From contig NZ_JACHJB010000002.1 in NCBI RefSeq assembly GCF_014207745.1, positions 2,542,001 through 2,606,000 of the forward strand: a stretch of 64,000 nt of DNA. The letters are read 5' to 3'. Made by a program: the position numbers and the translations under genes. Below, one piece after another: positions 28,668 through 37,774 of the stretch. This stretch comes from Nonomuraea muscovyensis (lineage in GTDB: Bacteria; Actinomycetota; Actinomycetes; Streptosporangiales; Streptosporangiaceae). The notes beneath the pieces are model-generated. The model saw nothing but the letters and a program-made list of their open reading frames with translations, did not search any database and had not been told where the DNA came from. How positions within the stretch are numbered: the stretch's first letter is position 1; each line of letters opens with the position of its first letter.

Positions 28668-30328
28668 TGTCCTCGACTCTGGCGGGGATCCTGTTCATCG
28701 CGTCCCTGCTGCTCGCCCTCGTGCTGTGCCATCGGCCGCTGGGCGACTACATGTACCGCGTCTACACCGGCACCAAGCACTCCCGGGTCGAGCGGATGAT
28801 CTACCGGCTGATCGGTGTGCGACCCGACAGCGAGCAGCGCTGGGGCGTCTACGCGCGTGGCGTGCTGGCGTTCTCGCTGGTGTCGGTCCTGTTCCTGTAC
28901 GGCCTGCAGCGGCTGCAGAACCACCTGTTCCTGTCCCTGGGCATGGAGCCGGTGGAGCCGGCACTGGCCTGGAACACCGCGGTCAGCTTCGTCACCAACA
29001 CCAACTGGCAGGCCTATTCCGGCGAGTCCACGATGGGCCACGTGGTGCAGACCGCGGGCCTGGCGGTGCAGAACTTCGTCTCCGCGGCGGCCGGCATGGC
29101 GGTGGCGGTCGCGCTGGTGCGCGGGTTCGCCCGGAGGCAGAGCGAGACGCTGGGCAACTTCTGGGTGGACCTGGTCCGCGGCACGATCCGCATCCTGCTG
29201 CCGATCGCCTTCGTCGCGGCGCTGGTACTGGTGGCGGGGGGCGCGATCCAGACGTTCGCCGATCACAGCACGTGGGCGACGCTGACCGGCGGGGAGCAGA
29301 CGTTCACCCCGGCCGCGGCCGCCTCGCAGGAGGCGATCAAGGACCTGGGCACCAACGGCGGCGGCATCTTCAACGTCAACTCGGCCCACCCGTTCGAGAA
29401 CCCGACGACGTGGACCAACTGGCTGACGATCTTCCTGCTGCTGGTGATCTCGTTCTCGCTGCCGCGCGCCTTCGGCCGGATGGTCGGCGACAACCGGCAG
29501 GGCTACGCCATCGTCGCGGTGATGGCGAGCATCTTCCTGATCAGCGTGACGCTGACCAACTGGGCCGAACTGAGCGCGGGCGGCACGGTGCCGCAGGCCG
29601 TCGGGGCGGCGATGGAGGGGCGCGAGGCGCGCTTCGGGGTGTCGAACTCGGCCATGTTCGCCTCCTCCACCACCCTGACCAGTACCGGCTCGGTCGACTC
29701 CTTCCACGACTCCTACACGGCGCTCGGCGGCGGCATGCTGATCTTCAACATGCTGCTCGGCGAGGTCGCTCCCGGCGGAGTCGGCGCGGGTCTGTACGGC
29801 ATGCTGATCCTCGCCGTGATCACCGTGTTCGTGGCCGGGCTGATGGTCGGCCGCACCCCCGAATACCTGGGCAAGAAGATCGGCGCCCGCGAGATCAAGC
29901 TCGCCTCGCTCTACTTCCTCATCACCCCGGCACTGGTGCTGGTCGGCACGGCGGTGGCGATGGCCACCGAGACCGGCCGCTCGGCGATGCTGAACAGCGG
30001 CCCGCACGGCCTGTCGGAGATCCTGTACGCCTACACCTCGGCCTCCAACAACAACGGCTCCGCCTTCGCCGGAGTCAGCGTGAACACCCCGTTCCACAAC
30101 ACCACCCTCGGACTGTGCATGGCCCTCGGCCGGTTCCTGCCCATCGTGCTGGTGCTGGCGCTGGCCGGCTCGCTGGCCCGGCAGGCACCCGTCCCGGCGT
30201 CGGCCGGCACGCTGCCCACCCACCGGCCGCAGTTCGTCGGCATGGTCGTCGGCGTGACGATCATCCTGGTCGCCCTCACCTTCCTGCCCGCGCTGGCGCT
30301 CGGGCCGCTCGCAGAAGGAATTCGCTAG
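28667..30328 (+). CDS. kdpA: K+-transporting ATPase subunit A (channel-like)
   Basis: 553 residues, about 10 membrane helices; the potassium-binding and translocating subunit, related to KtrB/TrkH. The four pore-loop regions are visible: TNTNWQAYSGE, NGGGIFNVNSAHPFENPT, SNSAMFASSTTLTSTGSVD and SNNNGSAFAGVSVNTPF. Start overlaps the kdpF stop. Normal length and intact. Confidence 0.97.
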   Translation: MSSTLAGILFIASLLLALVLCHRPLGDYMYRVYTGTKHSRVERMIYRLIGVRPDSEQRWGVYARGVLAFSLVSVLFLYGLQRLQNHLFLSLGMEPVEPALAWNTAVSFVTNTNWQAYSGESTMGHVVQTAGLAVQNFVSAAAGMAVAVALVRGFARRQSETLGNFWVDLVRGTIRILLPIAFVAALVLVAGGAIQTFADHSTWATLTGGEQTFTPAAAASQEAIKDLGTNGGGIFNVNSAHPFENPTTWTNWLTIFLLLVISFSLPRAFGRMVGDNRQGYAIVAVMASIFLISVTLTNWAELSAGGTVPQAVGAAMEGREARFGVSNSAMFASSTTLTSTGSVDSFHDSYTALGGGMLIFNMLLGEVAPGGVGAGLYGMLILAVITVFVAGLMVGRTPEYLGKKIGAREIKLASLYFLITPALVLVGTAVAMATETGRSAMLNSGPHGLSEILYAYTSASNNNGSAFAGVSVNTPFHNTTLGLCMALGRFLPIVLVLALAGSLARQAPVPASAGTLPTHRPQFVGMVVGVTIILVALTFLPALALGPLAEGIR

Positions 30329-30330
30329 CC

Positions 30331-32442
30331 ATGGCCACGCAGACAGTGCAGGCGCCGGGCCGTACCCCCGCACCCCAGGGTGGAAAGGTCGGCGGCGGGC
30401 TGCTCGACCCCAAGCAGATGATCCGATCGCTGCCGGACGCGCTGAAGAAGCTCAACCCGGCCACCATGTGGCGCAACCCGGTGATGTTCATCGTCGAGAT
30501 CGGCGCGGTCTTCACCACCGTCCTGGCGATCGGCGATCCCTCCTGGTTCGCCTGGGCGATCGTGGTGTGGCTGTGGCTGACCGTCGTCTTCGCCAACCTG
30601 GCCGAGGCCGTGGCCGAGGGGCGCGGCAAGGCGCAGGCCGCCACGTTGCGGGCGGCCAAGCGCGACACCACCGCCCGCCGGCTCAAGAGCCGTGCCTCGG
30701 CCGAGTGGGACGTGGTCGGCGCGCCCGAACTCAGGCAGGGCGACTTCGTGGTCGTCGAGGCCGGGGAGATCATCCCCGGTGACGGCGATGTGGTGGAGGG
30801 CATCGCGTCGGTGGACGAGTCGGCCATCACCGGCGAGTCCGCGCCGGTGATCCGCGAGTCCGGCGGCGATCGGTCCGCGGTGACCGGCGGCACGAAGGTG
30901 CTGTCCGACCGGATCATCGTGCAGATCACGCAGAAGCCCGGCGAGAGTTTCGTCGACCGCATGATCGCGCTGGTGGAGGGTGCGAACCGGCAGAAGACAC
31001 CGAACGAGATCGCGCTCAACATCCTGCTCGCCGCGCTGACGATCATCTTCCTGGTGGCCACCGCGACGATGCAGCCACTGGCGATCTTCGCCAAGTCCGT
31101 CAACCCGGGCGTGCCCGACTCCCTGGCGCTGACCGCCGACGGCGTGTCGGGGATCGTGCTGGTGTCGCTGATCGTCTGCCTGATCCCGACCACGATCGGC
31201 GCGTTGCTGTCGGCCATCGGCATCGCCGGCATGGACCGCCTGGTGCAGCGCAACGTCCTGGCCATGTCCGGCCGCGCGGTCGAGGCCGCCGGCGACGTGT
31301 CCACGCTGCTGCTGGACAAGACCGGCACGATCACCCTGGGCAACCGGCAGGCCGGCGAGTTCGTCCCCGTGCCCGGCGTGAGCGAGCGGGAACTGGCGGA
31401 AGCGGCCCAGTTGTCCAGCCTGGCCGACGAGACCCCCGAGGGCCGCTCCATCGTGGTGTTCGCCAAGCAGCGGTACGGGCTGCGCGAGCGCGAGATCCAC
31501 GGCGCCGAGTGGGTCCAGTTCACCGCGCAGACCCGCATGTCGGGGGTGAACCTGGACGGCCGCGAGGTCCGCAAGGGCGCCGCCACCGCGGTCATGAAGT
31601 GGGTCCGTGACAACGGCGGCCACCCGACCGACGGCGTCGGCGACATCGTGGACGGCATCTCCGGCTCCGGTGGCACCCCGCTGGTGGTGGCCGAGAGGGG
31701 CCGGGTCCTGGGGGTGATCCACCTCAAGGACGTGGTCAAGGAAGGCATGCGAGAACGGTTCGACGAGATGCGCCGGATGGGCATCCGCACCGTCATGATC
31801 ACCGGTGACAACCCGCTGACCGCCAAGGCGATCGCGGACGAGGCCGGGGTGGACGACTTCCTGGCCGAGGCCACGCCCGAGGACAAGCTGGCGCTGATCA
31901 AGAGGGAGCAGGAGGGCGGCCGCCTGGTCGCGATGACCGGCGACGGCACCAACGACGCCCCCGCCCTGGCCCAGTCCGACGTCGGCGTCGCCATGAACAC
32001 CGGCACCAGCGCCGCCAAGGAGGCCGGGAACATGGTCGACCTGGACTCCAACCCGACCAAGCTCATCGAGATCGTCGAGATCGGCAAGCAACTGCTCATC
32101 ACGCGGGGCGCGCTGACGACGTTCTCGATCGCCAACGACATCGCCAAGTACTTCGCGATCATCCCGGCGATGTTCGCGGCGGTCTACCCGGGCCTGGACG
32201 CGCTCAACATCATGCGCCTGGCCAGCCCGCAGTCGGCGATCCTGGCGGCGGTCATCTTCAACGCCCTCGTGATCATCGCCCTGATCCCGCTGGCGCTGCG
32301 CGGGGTGCGCTACCGGCCCTCCAGCGCCTCCAAACTGCTGTCGCGCAACCTCTACGTCTACGGCCTGGGCGGCATCGTGGTGCCGTTCGCCGGCATCAAG
32401 GTCATCGATCTTCTGATCCAGTTCCTTCCGGGGATGTCATAA
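30331..32442 (+). CDS. kdpB: K+-transporting ATPase subunit B (P-type ATPase)
   Basis: 703 residues, the energy-coupling P-type ATPase of the Kdp pump. The phosphorylated aspartate is D329 in DKTGTITLG; actuator motif TGES (DESAITGESAPV), hinge MTGDGTNDAPALAQSDVG, and the family motif MFIVEIGAVFTT in helix 1 are intact. ATG two bases after the kdpA stop, GAAGGA upstream. Immediately followed by kdpC with no gap. Confidence 0.97.
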   Translation: MATQTVQAPGRTPAPQGGKVGGGLLDPKQMIRSLPDALKKLNPATMWRNPVMFIVEIGAVFTTVLAIGDPSWFAWAIVVWLWLTVVFANLAEAVAEGRGKAQAATLRAAKRDTTARRLKSRASAEWDVVGAPELRQGDFVVVEAGEIIPGDGDVVEGIASVDESAITGESAPVIRESGGDRSAVTGGTKVLSDRIIVQITQKPGESFVDRMIALVEGANRQKTPNEIALNILLAALTIIFLVATATMQPLAIFAKSVNPGVPDSLALTADGVSGIVLVSLIVCLIPTTIGALLSAIGIAGMDRLVQRNVLAMSGRAVEAAGDVSTLLLDKTGTITLGNRQAGEFVPVPGVSERELAEAAQLSSLADETPEGRSIVVFAKQRYGLREREIHGAEWVQFTAQTRMSGVNLDGREVRKGAATAVMKWVRDNGGHPTDGVGDIVDGISGSGGTPLVVAERGRVLGVIHLKDVVKEGMRERFDEMRRMGIRTVMITGDNPLTAKAIADEAGVDDFLAEATPEDKLALIKREQEGGRLVAMTGDGTNDAPALAQSDVGVAMNTGTSAAKEAGNMVDLDSNPTKLIEIVEIGKQLLITRGALTTFSIANDIAKYFAIIPAMFAAVYPGLDALNIMRLASPQSAILAAVIFNALVIIALIPLALRGVRYRPSSASKLLSRNLYVYGLGGIVVPFAGIKVIDLLIQFLPGMS

Positions 32443-33303
32443 ATGAACCGCATGCCCAGTTGGGTCCGCCAGCACGTCGCCGCGCTTCGCGCGCTGCTCG
32501 TGCTCACGGTGGTCACCGGCATCGTCTACCCTCTGGCCGCCACCGGCGTGGCCCAGGCACTGTTCAACGGGAACGCCAACGGCTCGCTCGTCGAGAAGGA
32601 CGGCAAGACCGTGGGCAGCGCGCTGATCGGCCAGTCCTTCACCGACGCGGACGGCAACCCGATCAGGACGTACTTCCAGTCCCGCCCGTCGGCCGCCGGT
32701 GACGGCTACGATCCCACCTCGACCAGCGCCGGCAATCTGGGCCCCGAGGACGTCGTGGACGTTCTGCCGGTGCCCGGCGCGAAGGACGAGGAGGGCAATC
32801 CGGACGAGGGCAAGCAGTCGCTGCTCACCCAGGTGTGCGCTCGCTCCAAGGCGGTCGGCGAGTTGGAGGGCGTCAGCGGGGCCCGTCCGTACTGCACCCC
32901 GGACGGGGTGGGCGCGGTGCTGAAGGTGTTCTCCGACCGCGCCGTCAGCGTCAACCAGGCCTGCCCCGCCACCCCCTTCACCCCCGCCTACCAGGGCCTG
33001 AAGGTGGAGTGCGCCAGGCCGGGCGAGGACTACGCGGCCGGGAAGACCGTGCCGGTCAGAGGGAACACGGGAACGCCGGCCGTGCCCTCCGACGCGGTCA
33101 CGGCGAGCGCTTCCGGCCTCGACCCGCACATCTCGGTGGCCTACGCCGAGTTGCAGGCGTCTCGCGTGGCCAAGGAACGCGGTCTCGACCAGGCCAGGGT
33201 GGAGCGGCTCATCAAGGAGCACACCGTCGGCCGGGCGCTCGGCTTCATGGGCGAGCCGGCGGTGAACGTGCTCGAACTCAACCTCGGACTCGACCGCTCG
33301 TGA
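32443..33303 (+). CDS. kdpC: K+-transporting ATPase subunit C, enlarged by a cysteine-bearing insert
   Basis: 286 residues, whereas KdpC is usually 190 to 220. One N-terminal helix (residues about 16-40), then the conserved GSALIGQSF and YFQSRPSAAGDGYDPTSTSAG, and the C-terminal ASASGLDPHIS and RVAKERGL blocks. Between them, residues about 103-215 form an extra extracytoplasmic segment with four cysteines (C132, C151, C174, C190). The reading frame is continuous with normal codon use, so this is a real insertion, not an error. KdpC assembles with KdpB. I recall comparable KdpC variants in other actinobacteria but cannot verify. Confidence 0.94.
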   Translation: MNRMPSWVRQHVAALRALLVLTVVTGIVYPLAATGVAQALFNGNANGSLVEKDGKTVGSALIGQSFTDADGNPIRTYFQSRPSAAGDGYDPTSTSAGNLGPEDVVDVLPVPGAKDEEGNPDEGKQSLLTQVCARSKAVGELEGVSGARPYCTPDGVGAVLKVFSDRAVSVNQACPATPFTPAYQGLKVECARPGEDYAAGKTVPVRGNTGTPAVPSDAVTASASGLDPHISVAYAELQASRVAKERGLDQARVERLIKEHTVGRALGFMGEPAVNVLELNLGLDRS

Positions 33304-35831
33304 AAAGGGGCCGCCTGCGGGTCTACCTCGGGGCGGCCCCCGGGGTGGGCAAGACGTACGCGATGCTCGGCGAGGGCCGCCGGGCCTGTGAGCGCGGCCG
33401 GGACGTGGTCGTGGGGTTCGTCGAGACCCACGGCCGCGCCCGCACCGCCGCCCTGCTGGAGGGCCTGGAGGTGGTCCCCCGCAGGACGCTGGTCTACCGC
33501 GGGGCCACCTTCACCGAACTGGACGTGGACGCCGTCATCGCCCGCGCGCCGAAGGTGGCGCTGATCGACGAGCTGGCCCACACCAACGTGCCCGGCTCGA
33601 AGAACGTCAAGCGCTGGCAGGACATCGACGAGATCCTGGAAGCGGGCATCGACGTCGTCTCCACGGTGAACATCCAGCACCTGGAGTCGGTCAACGACGT
33701 GGTGCGGCAGATCACCGGCATCCCGCAGCGCGAGACCGTGCCCGACGAGGTGGTGCGGCAGGCGAACCAGATCGAGCTGGTCGACATGTCCCCCGAGGCG
33801 CTGCGCCGCCGCCTGGCGCACGGCAACGTCTACGCCCCCGAGAAGGTGGACGCCGCGCTGTCCAACTACTTCCGCGTCGGCAACCTGACCGCGCTGCGCG
33901 AGCTCGCCCTGCTCTGGGTCGCGGGCAAGGTGGACGAGCAGCTCGACCGCTACCGCGCCGACCACGGCATCGAAGGCACCTGGGAGACGCGCGAGCGCGT
34001 GGTGGTGGCGCTGACCGGCGGCCCGGAGGGAGACACGCTGGTACGCCGGGCCGCCCGCATCGCCGCCCGCACGAAGGGCGCCGACCTGCTGGCCGTCCAC
34101 GTCACGAGCGCCGACGGGCTGGACGGGGGCGACCCGGCCAACCTGGCCCGCCAGCGCACCCTGATCGAAAGCATGGGTGGCACCTACCACCAGGTCGTCG
34201 GCGACGACATCCCGCGGGCGCTGCTCGACTTCGCCGGCGGCGTCAACGCCACCCAGCTCGTCCTGGGAGCGTCGAGAAGGGGGCGTTTCGCCCAGATCTT
34301 CTCCCGCGGCGTCGGAGTCGAGACCACGGCCCTGTCCGGCCCCATCGACGTCCACCTGGTCACCCACGAGGAGGCCAAGAAGGGCCGTCGCCACCCCGAG
34401 CGCTCCCGGGCCGCGCTCACCAGGAAGCGCAGGCTGGCCGGATGGGCGGTCGCGGCGGCGGGCCTGCCGCTGCTGACCGCCGCGCTCGCCCCGCTCGCCG
34501 GCGTGCTCTCGCTGCCCACCGAGATCCTGCTGTTCCTGAGCCTGGTCATCGGGGTCGCGCTGATCGGCGGGACCTGGCCGGCGATCAGCGCGGCGATCGG
34601 CGGATTTCTCCTGCTCAACTGGTTCTTCACCCCTCCCCTGTACACCTGGACCATCGAGGACCCGGAGAACCTTCTCGCCCTGGTGGTGTTCGTCCTGATG
34701 GCGACCGCGGTCAGCGCGATCGTCGACCTGGCCGCCCGGCGTACCAGGGAGACGGCCCGCGCCCGCGCCGACGCCGCGACGCTGTCCACCCTGGCCGGGC
34801 ACGTGCTGCGCGGCGAGGCCGCGCTGTCCTCCCTGCTCGGGCGGCTGCGCGAGACGTTCGCCCTGGACTCGGTCACCCTGCTCGAACGCGTCGGCGAGCC
34901 CACGCCGGACGATCAATCCGAAGCCGGCGCCTGGCGCATCGTCGCCACCTCCGGCTCCGCGCCCTGCACCACCCCCGCCGCGGCCGACACCGACGTGACC
35001 ATCAGTGACCAACTGGTGCTCGCCGCGCGGGGAAGGCTGCTGGATGCCAGCGACCGGCGGGTGCTGGAGGCGTTCGCCGCCGAGGCCGCCGTCGCGCTGC
35101 GCCAGGAACGCCTGCAGCGGGAGGCGGAACAGGCCAAGCCGCTGGCCGAGGCCGACCGGATGCGCACCGCGCTGCTGGCGGCCGTCAGCCATGACCTGCG
35201 CACCCCGCTGTCGGCGGCCAAGGCCGCCGTCGAGAGCCTGCGCAGCCACGACGTCGACTGGACTCCGGAAGACCGCGAGGAGCTGCTGGCCACCGCCGAC
35301 GAATCCCTGGCCAGGCTGGACCGGCTGGTGGAGAACCTGCTCGACATGAGCCGCCTGCAGGCGGGCGCGCTCGGGCTCTCCCTCCAGCCCCTCGCCCCGG
35401 AAGAGGTCGTCCCCCACGCCATCGACGACCTCGGGCCGCTGCGCGACCGGGTCGAGGGCGACATCCCCGTCGACCTGCCCGAGATCGTCGCCGACCCGGC
35501 CCTGCTCGAACGGGTGCTGGTCAACCTGATGAGCAACGCCGTCCGCTACAGCCCGCCCGCGCAGAAGGTTCTCGTCACCGCCAGCTGGCACGACGACCAG
35601 GTCGAGATCCGCGTCATCGACCGCGGCCCCGGCATCCCGCCCGAGGCGTACGAGCGGGTCTTCCTGCCGTTTCAGCGGCTCGGTGACCGCGACAACGGCA
35701 CCGGCGTCGGCCTCGGCCTCGCGCTGTCACGCGGGCTCACCGAGGCCATGGGCGGCGCCCTCATTCCCGAAGAGACACCAGGAGGCGGACTCACGATGAT
35801 CATCAGAATGCCGATCCACTCCGGGCGGTGA
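33300..35831 (+). CDS. kdpD: Osmosensitive K+ sensor histidine kinase KdpD
   Basis: 843 residues, GTG start overlapping the kdpC stop by 4 bases. Order: KdpD N-terminal domain with Walker A GAAPGVGKTYAML and LIDELAHTN; universal-stress-like domain (about 235-360); four helices (about 380-480); GAF-like region; HisKA with the phospho-acceptor His in AVSHDLRTPLSAAK; ATPase domain with N box (NLMSNAVRYSPP), GPGIPPEAYERVF and GTGVGLGLAL. Senses low potassium and phosphorylates KdpE. All catalytic motifs intact. Confidence 0.96.
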   Translation: MKRGRLRVYLGAAPGVGKTYAMLGEGRRACERGRDVVVGFVETHGRARTAALLEGLEVVPRRTLVYRGATFTELDVDAVIARAPKVALIDELAHTNVPGSKNVKRWQDIDEILEAGIDVVSTVNIQHLESVNDVVRQITGIPQRETVPDEVVRQANQIELVDMSPEALRRRLAHGNVYAPEKVDAALSNYFRVGNLTALRELALLWVAGKVDEQLDRYRADHGIEGTWETRERVVVALTGGPEGDTLVRRAARIAARTKGADLLAVHVTSADGLDGGDPANLARQRTLIESMGGTYHQVVGDDIPRALLDFAGGVNATQLVLGASRRGRFAQIFSRGVGVETTALSGPIDVHLVTHEEAKKGRRHPERSRAALTRKRRLAGWAVAAAGLPLLTAALAPLAGVLSLPTEILLFLSLVIGVALIGGTWPAISAAIGGFLLLNWFFTPPLYTWTIEDPENLLALVVFVLMATAVSAIVDLAARRTRETARARADAATLSTLAGHVLRGEAALSSLLGRLRETFALDSVTLLERVGEPTPDDQSEAGAWRIVATSGSAPCTTPAAADTDVTISDQLVLAARGRLLDASDRRVLEAFAAEAAVALRQERLQREAEQAKPLAEADRMRTALLAAVSHDLRTPLSAAKAAVESLRSHDVDWTPEDREELLATADESLARLDRLVENLLDMSRLQAGALGLSLQPLAPEEVVPHAIDDLGPLRDRVEGDIPVDLPEIVADPALLERVLVNLMSNAVRYSPPAQKVLVTASWHDDQVEIRVIDRGPGIPPEAYERVFLPFQRLGDRDNGTGVGLGLALSRGLTEAMGGALIPEETPGGGLTMIIRMPIHSGR

Positions 35832-35835
35832 CACC

Positions 35836-36504
35836 ATGACCAAGATCCTCGTCGTCGACGACGAGCCGCAGATCCTGCGCGCGCTGCGCATCAATCTGGC
35901 CGCTCGCCACTACCAGGTCGCGGTCGCCGCCGACGGCGGCTCCGCCCTGCGTGAAGCCGCCGAATGGCATCCCGATCTCGTCGTCCTCGACCTCGGGCTG
36001 CCCGACATCGACGGCATCGACGTCATCCACGGCCTGCGCGGCTGGACCAAGGTCCCCATCGTCGTCCTGTCGGGCCGGGCCGGCAGCGCCGACAAGATCG
36101 AAGCCCTGGACGCGGGAGCCGACGACTATGTCACCAAGCCGTTCGGCATCGACGAGTTCCTCGCCCGCATCCGCGCCGTCGCCCGCCGAGCCGCCGTCCA
36201 GGAGGCCGAACTGGCCAGCATCAAGATCGGCGACCACACCGTGGACCTGACCCGTAAGGCCATCTCGGGGGGCGTACGGCTCACCCCCACCGAATGGCAC
36301 ATCCTGGAAGTCCTGCTCCGCAATCCCGGAAAGCTCATCCCCCAGCGCTACCTGCTGACCGAGGTGTGGGGCAGCAGCTACGTCAAGGAGACCAACTACC
36401 TGCGCCAGTACATGGCCCAGCTCCGCAAGAAACTCGAACGCGACCCCGCCCACCCGGTCCACCTGATCACCGAACCCGGCATGGGCTACCGCTTCACCTC
36501 TTGA
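35836..36504 (+). CDS. kdpE: Response regulator KdpE (OmpR family)
   Basis: 222 residues. Receiver domain with acidic pocket DDEPQ, phospho-acceptor Asp in VVLDLGLPDIDG and Lys in DDYVTKPFG; C-terminal OmpR winged helix (LTPTEWHILEVLLRNPGK, YLRQYMAQLRKKLERDP). Starts 4 bases after kdpD. Activates the kdp promoter when phosphorylated. Last gene of the seven-gene cluster (microprotein, FABCDE). Confidence 0.96.
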   Translation: MTKILVVDDEPQILRALRINLAARHYQVAVAADGGSALREAAEWHPDLVVLDLGLPDIDGIDVIHGLRGWTKVPIVVLSGRAGSADKIEALDAGADDYVTKPFGIDEFLARIRAVARRAAVQEAELASIKIGDHTVDLTRKAISGGVRLTPTEWHILEVLLRNPGKLIPQRYLLTEVWGSSYVKETNYLRQYMAQLRKKLERDPAHPVHLITEPGMGYRFTS

Positions 36505-36552
36505 CGTCCATGCACCGGCTCGGCACCGGCCTCTCGGGCCGCCGTGGCCGGT

Positions 36553-36582
36553 GGCCTCGGACATCAGGCCCGGGTCGAGGCC
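36553..36582. terminator. Weak hairpin between kdpE and the CGNR gene
   Basis: GGCCTCG (36553-36559) pairs with CGAGGCC (36576-36582) around a 16-base loop in the 108-base gap between the convergent genes. Only a modest terminator candidate. Confidence 0.3.
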
Positions 36583-36612
36583 GCTGAACAGCGACGTCGG
36601 AGGAGGGGTCGA

Positions 36613-37215
36613 TCAGGGGCGGCGCACCTTGGCGTAGTGGCGGGCGGCACGGGCGCGGTTGCCGCAGCCGGCCGAGCACCATTCGCGCCGGGGCGACTCG
36701 CGGACGAAGTGCAGGACGCAGCCGGGCCCCTGGCAGGCGCGCAGCCTGTGCCGCGCGGGGCCGGCGAACAGGTCGACCGCCTCTTCGGCGACGGCCGCCA
36801 GGGCCGCGGCGACGGGACGGCCCGTGCCACGCACCACCGCGTGCGGCTCCGGGTCGAGGAGCAGCTCGCGCCACCGGGGCGAGCGCCTCGCGTGGCGGTT
36901 CAGCGTCTCGGCGGCCCGGGGGTCCAGCGCGGCATCGCCGGATTCGGGGGCGGCGGCGGAGGCCAGGGCGCGGATGGCGTCGCGGAGCTCCCTGGCGTCG
37001 GCCAGGTCCTCGCCGGTCACCTCGCACAGCTCGGCGTCCGTCAGCGGGACCGCCAGGCGCGGGCGGACGTCCCGCAGCCAGGCGGCCAGGTGCTCGATCG
37101 TGCGCAGGCCGTCGCGCCGGTGGCCGCGCACCGCGTGGACGGTGTTGGCCAGCTCGATGGGCGGCGGCTCTCCGAGCAGCGGGGCGCCCCCGCCGATGAA
37201 GTCGGCCACATTCAC
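36613..37215 (-). CDS. CGNR zinc-finger / ABATE-domain regulator
   Basis: 200 residues. The N-terminal ABATE domain (DUF1470 type; IELANTVHAVRGHRRDGL) is followed by a C-terminal CGNR zinc finger with C161, C166, C180 and C184 (CQGPGC ... WCSAGCGNR) and a basic tail. Proteins of this layout are predicted stress- or ligand-responsive transcription regulators; none of the family's ligands is certain. Divergent from the VOC operon with repeated motifs in the shared promoter, so it most likely controls that operon and itself. Confidence 0.88.
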   Translation of the reverse strand: MNVADFIGGGAPLLGEPPPIELANTVHAVRGHRRDGLRTIEHLAAWLRDVRPRLAVPLTDAELCEVTGEDLADARELRDAIRALASAAAPESGDAALDPRAAETLNRHARRSPRWRELLLDPEPHAVVRGTGRPVAAALAAVAEEAVDLFAGPARHRLRACQGPGCVLHFVRESPRREWCSAGCGNRARAARHYAKVRRP

Positions 37216-37216
37216 G

Positions 37217-37297
37217 TTCTAACGCTACCCAACGGTTGACGACGTGAGAAATCTCCGCCACTATTCTAATGGTAGGCAGTGTAATCAACCGTTAGAA
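37217..37297. promoter_or_regulatory. Repeated operator-like motif in the CGNR / VOC divergent promoter
   Basis: TCAACCGTTAGAA (37285-37297) is matched in inverse orientation by AACGGTTGA (37231-37239) and TTCTAACG (37217-37224), i.e. the same TTCTAACGGTTGA core, whole or split, on both sides of the likely start sites. TTGACG (37236-37241) and TATTCT (37262-37267) may be promoter elements for the VOC operon, though 20 bases apart. Confidence 0.5.
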
Positions 37298-37314
37298 ACT
37301 GCTGGAGGTCCCGC

Positions 37315-37767
37315 ATGAGCACGCCCACCCTGCAGACCGGCCACGTCGGCCTCAACGTCACCGACCTGGCCCGTTCCATCGCCTTCTACCGGCAGGTCTT
37401 CGACTTCGAGGTGGTCCGCGAGCAGACCACCGGCGACCGCCGGTACGCCCTCCTCGGTCGCGAGGGCACGCTGATGGTCACGCTGTGGCAGCAGAGCGGC
37501 GGTGCGTTCGCGACCGACCGGCCGGGCCTGCACCACCTGTCGTTCCAGGTGCCCGACGTCGAGGCGGTGCACCGGGCCGAGAAGGTGCTGCGCGAGCTCG
37601 GCGCGACCCTCGTCTACGACGGTGTCGTGCCCCACGGCGAGGGCGCTTCGTCCGGCGGGGTGTTCTTCACCGACCCCGACGGGATCCGCCTGGAGATCTA
37701 CGCCCCGAGCGGTGCCGGCGCCGCTCCGGCGCCCACGCAGGGCGCACCGACCTGCGGATTCTTCTAG
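37315..37767 (+). CDS. VOC (glyoxalase/dioxygenase fold) family protein
   Basis: 150 residues, one vicinal-oxygen-chelate module: beta-alpha-beta units start TGHVGLNVTDLARSIAFYR and PGLHHLSFQVPDVEAVHRAE, ending VFFTDPDGIRLEIYAP. H10, the His in HHLSF and the final Glu fit the metal-ligand set. It could be a dioxygenase, isomerase or drug-binding protein. First gene of a four-gene operon divergent from the CGNR regulator; GGAGG upstream of the ATG. Confidence 0.9.
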   Translation: MSTPTLQTGHVGLNVTDLARSIAFYRQVFDFEVVREQTTGDRRYALLGREGTLMVTLWQQSGGAFATDRPGLHHLSFQVPDVEAVHRAEKVLRELGATLVYDGVVPHGEGASSGGVFFTDPDGIRLEIYAPSGAGAAPAPTQGAPTCGFF

Positions 37768-37774
37768 GAACACG

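Noticed and set aside
32443..33303. KdpC length explained by a frameshift
   Set aside because: Both family halves are in one frame, and the insert has normal codon bias and conserved-looking cysteines, so a true insertion is the better reading.
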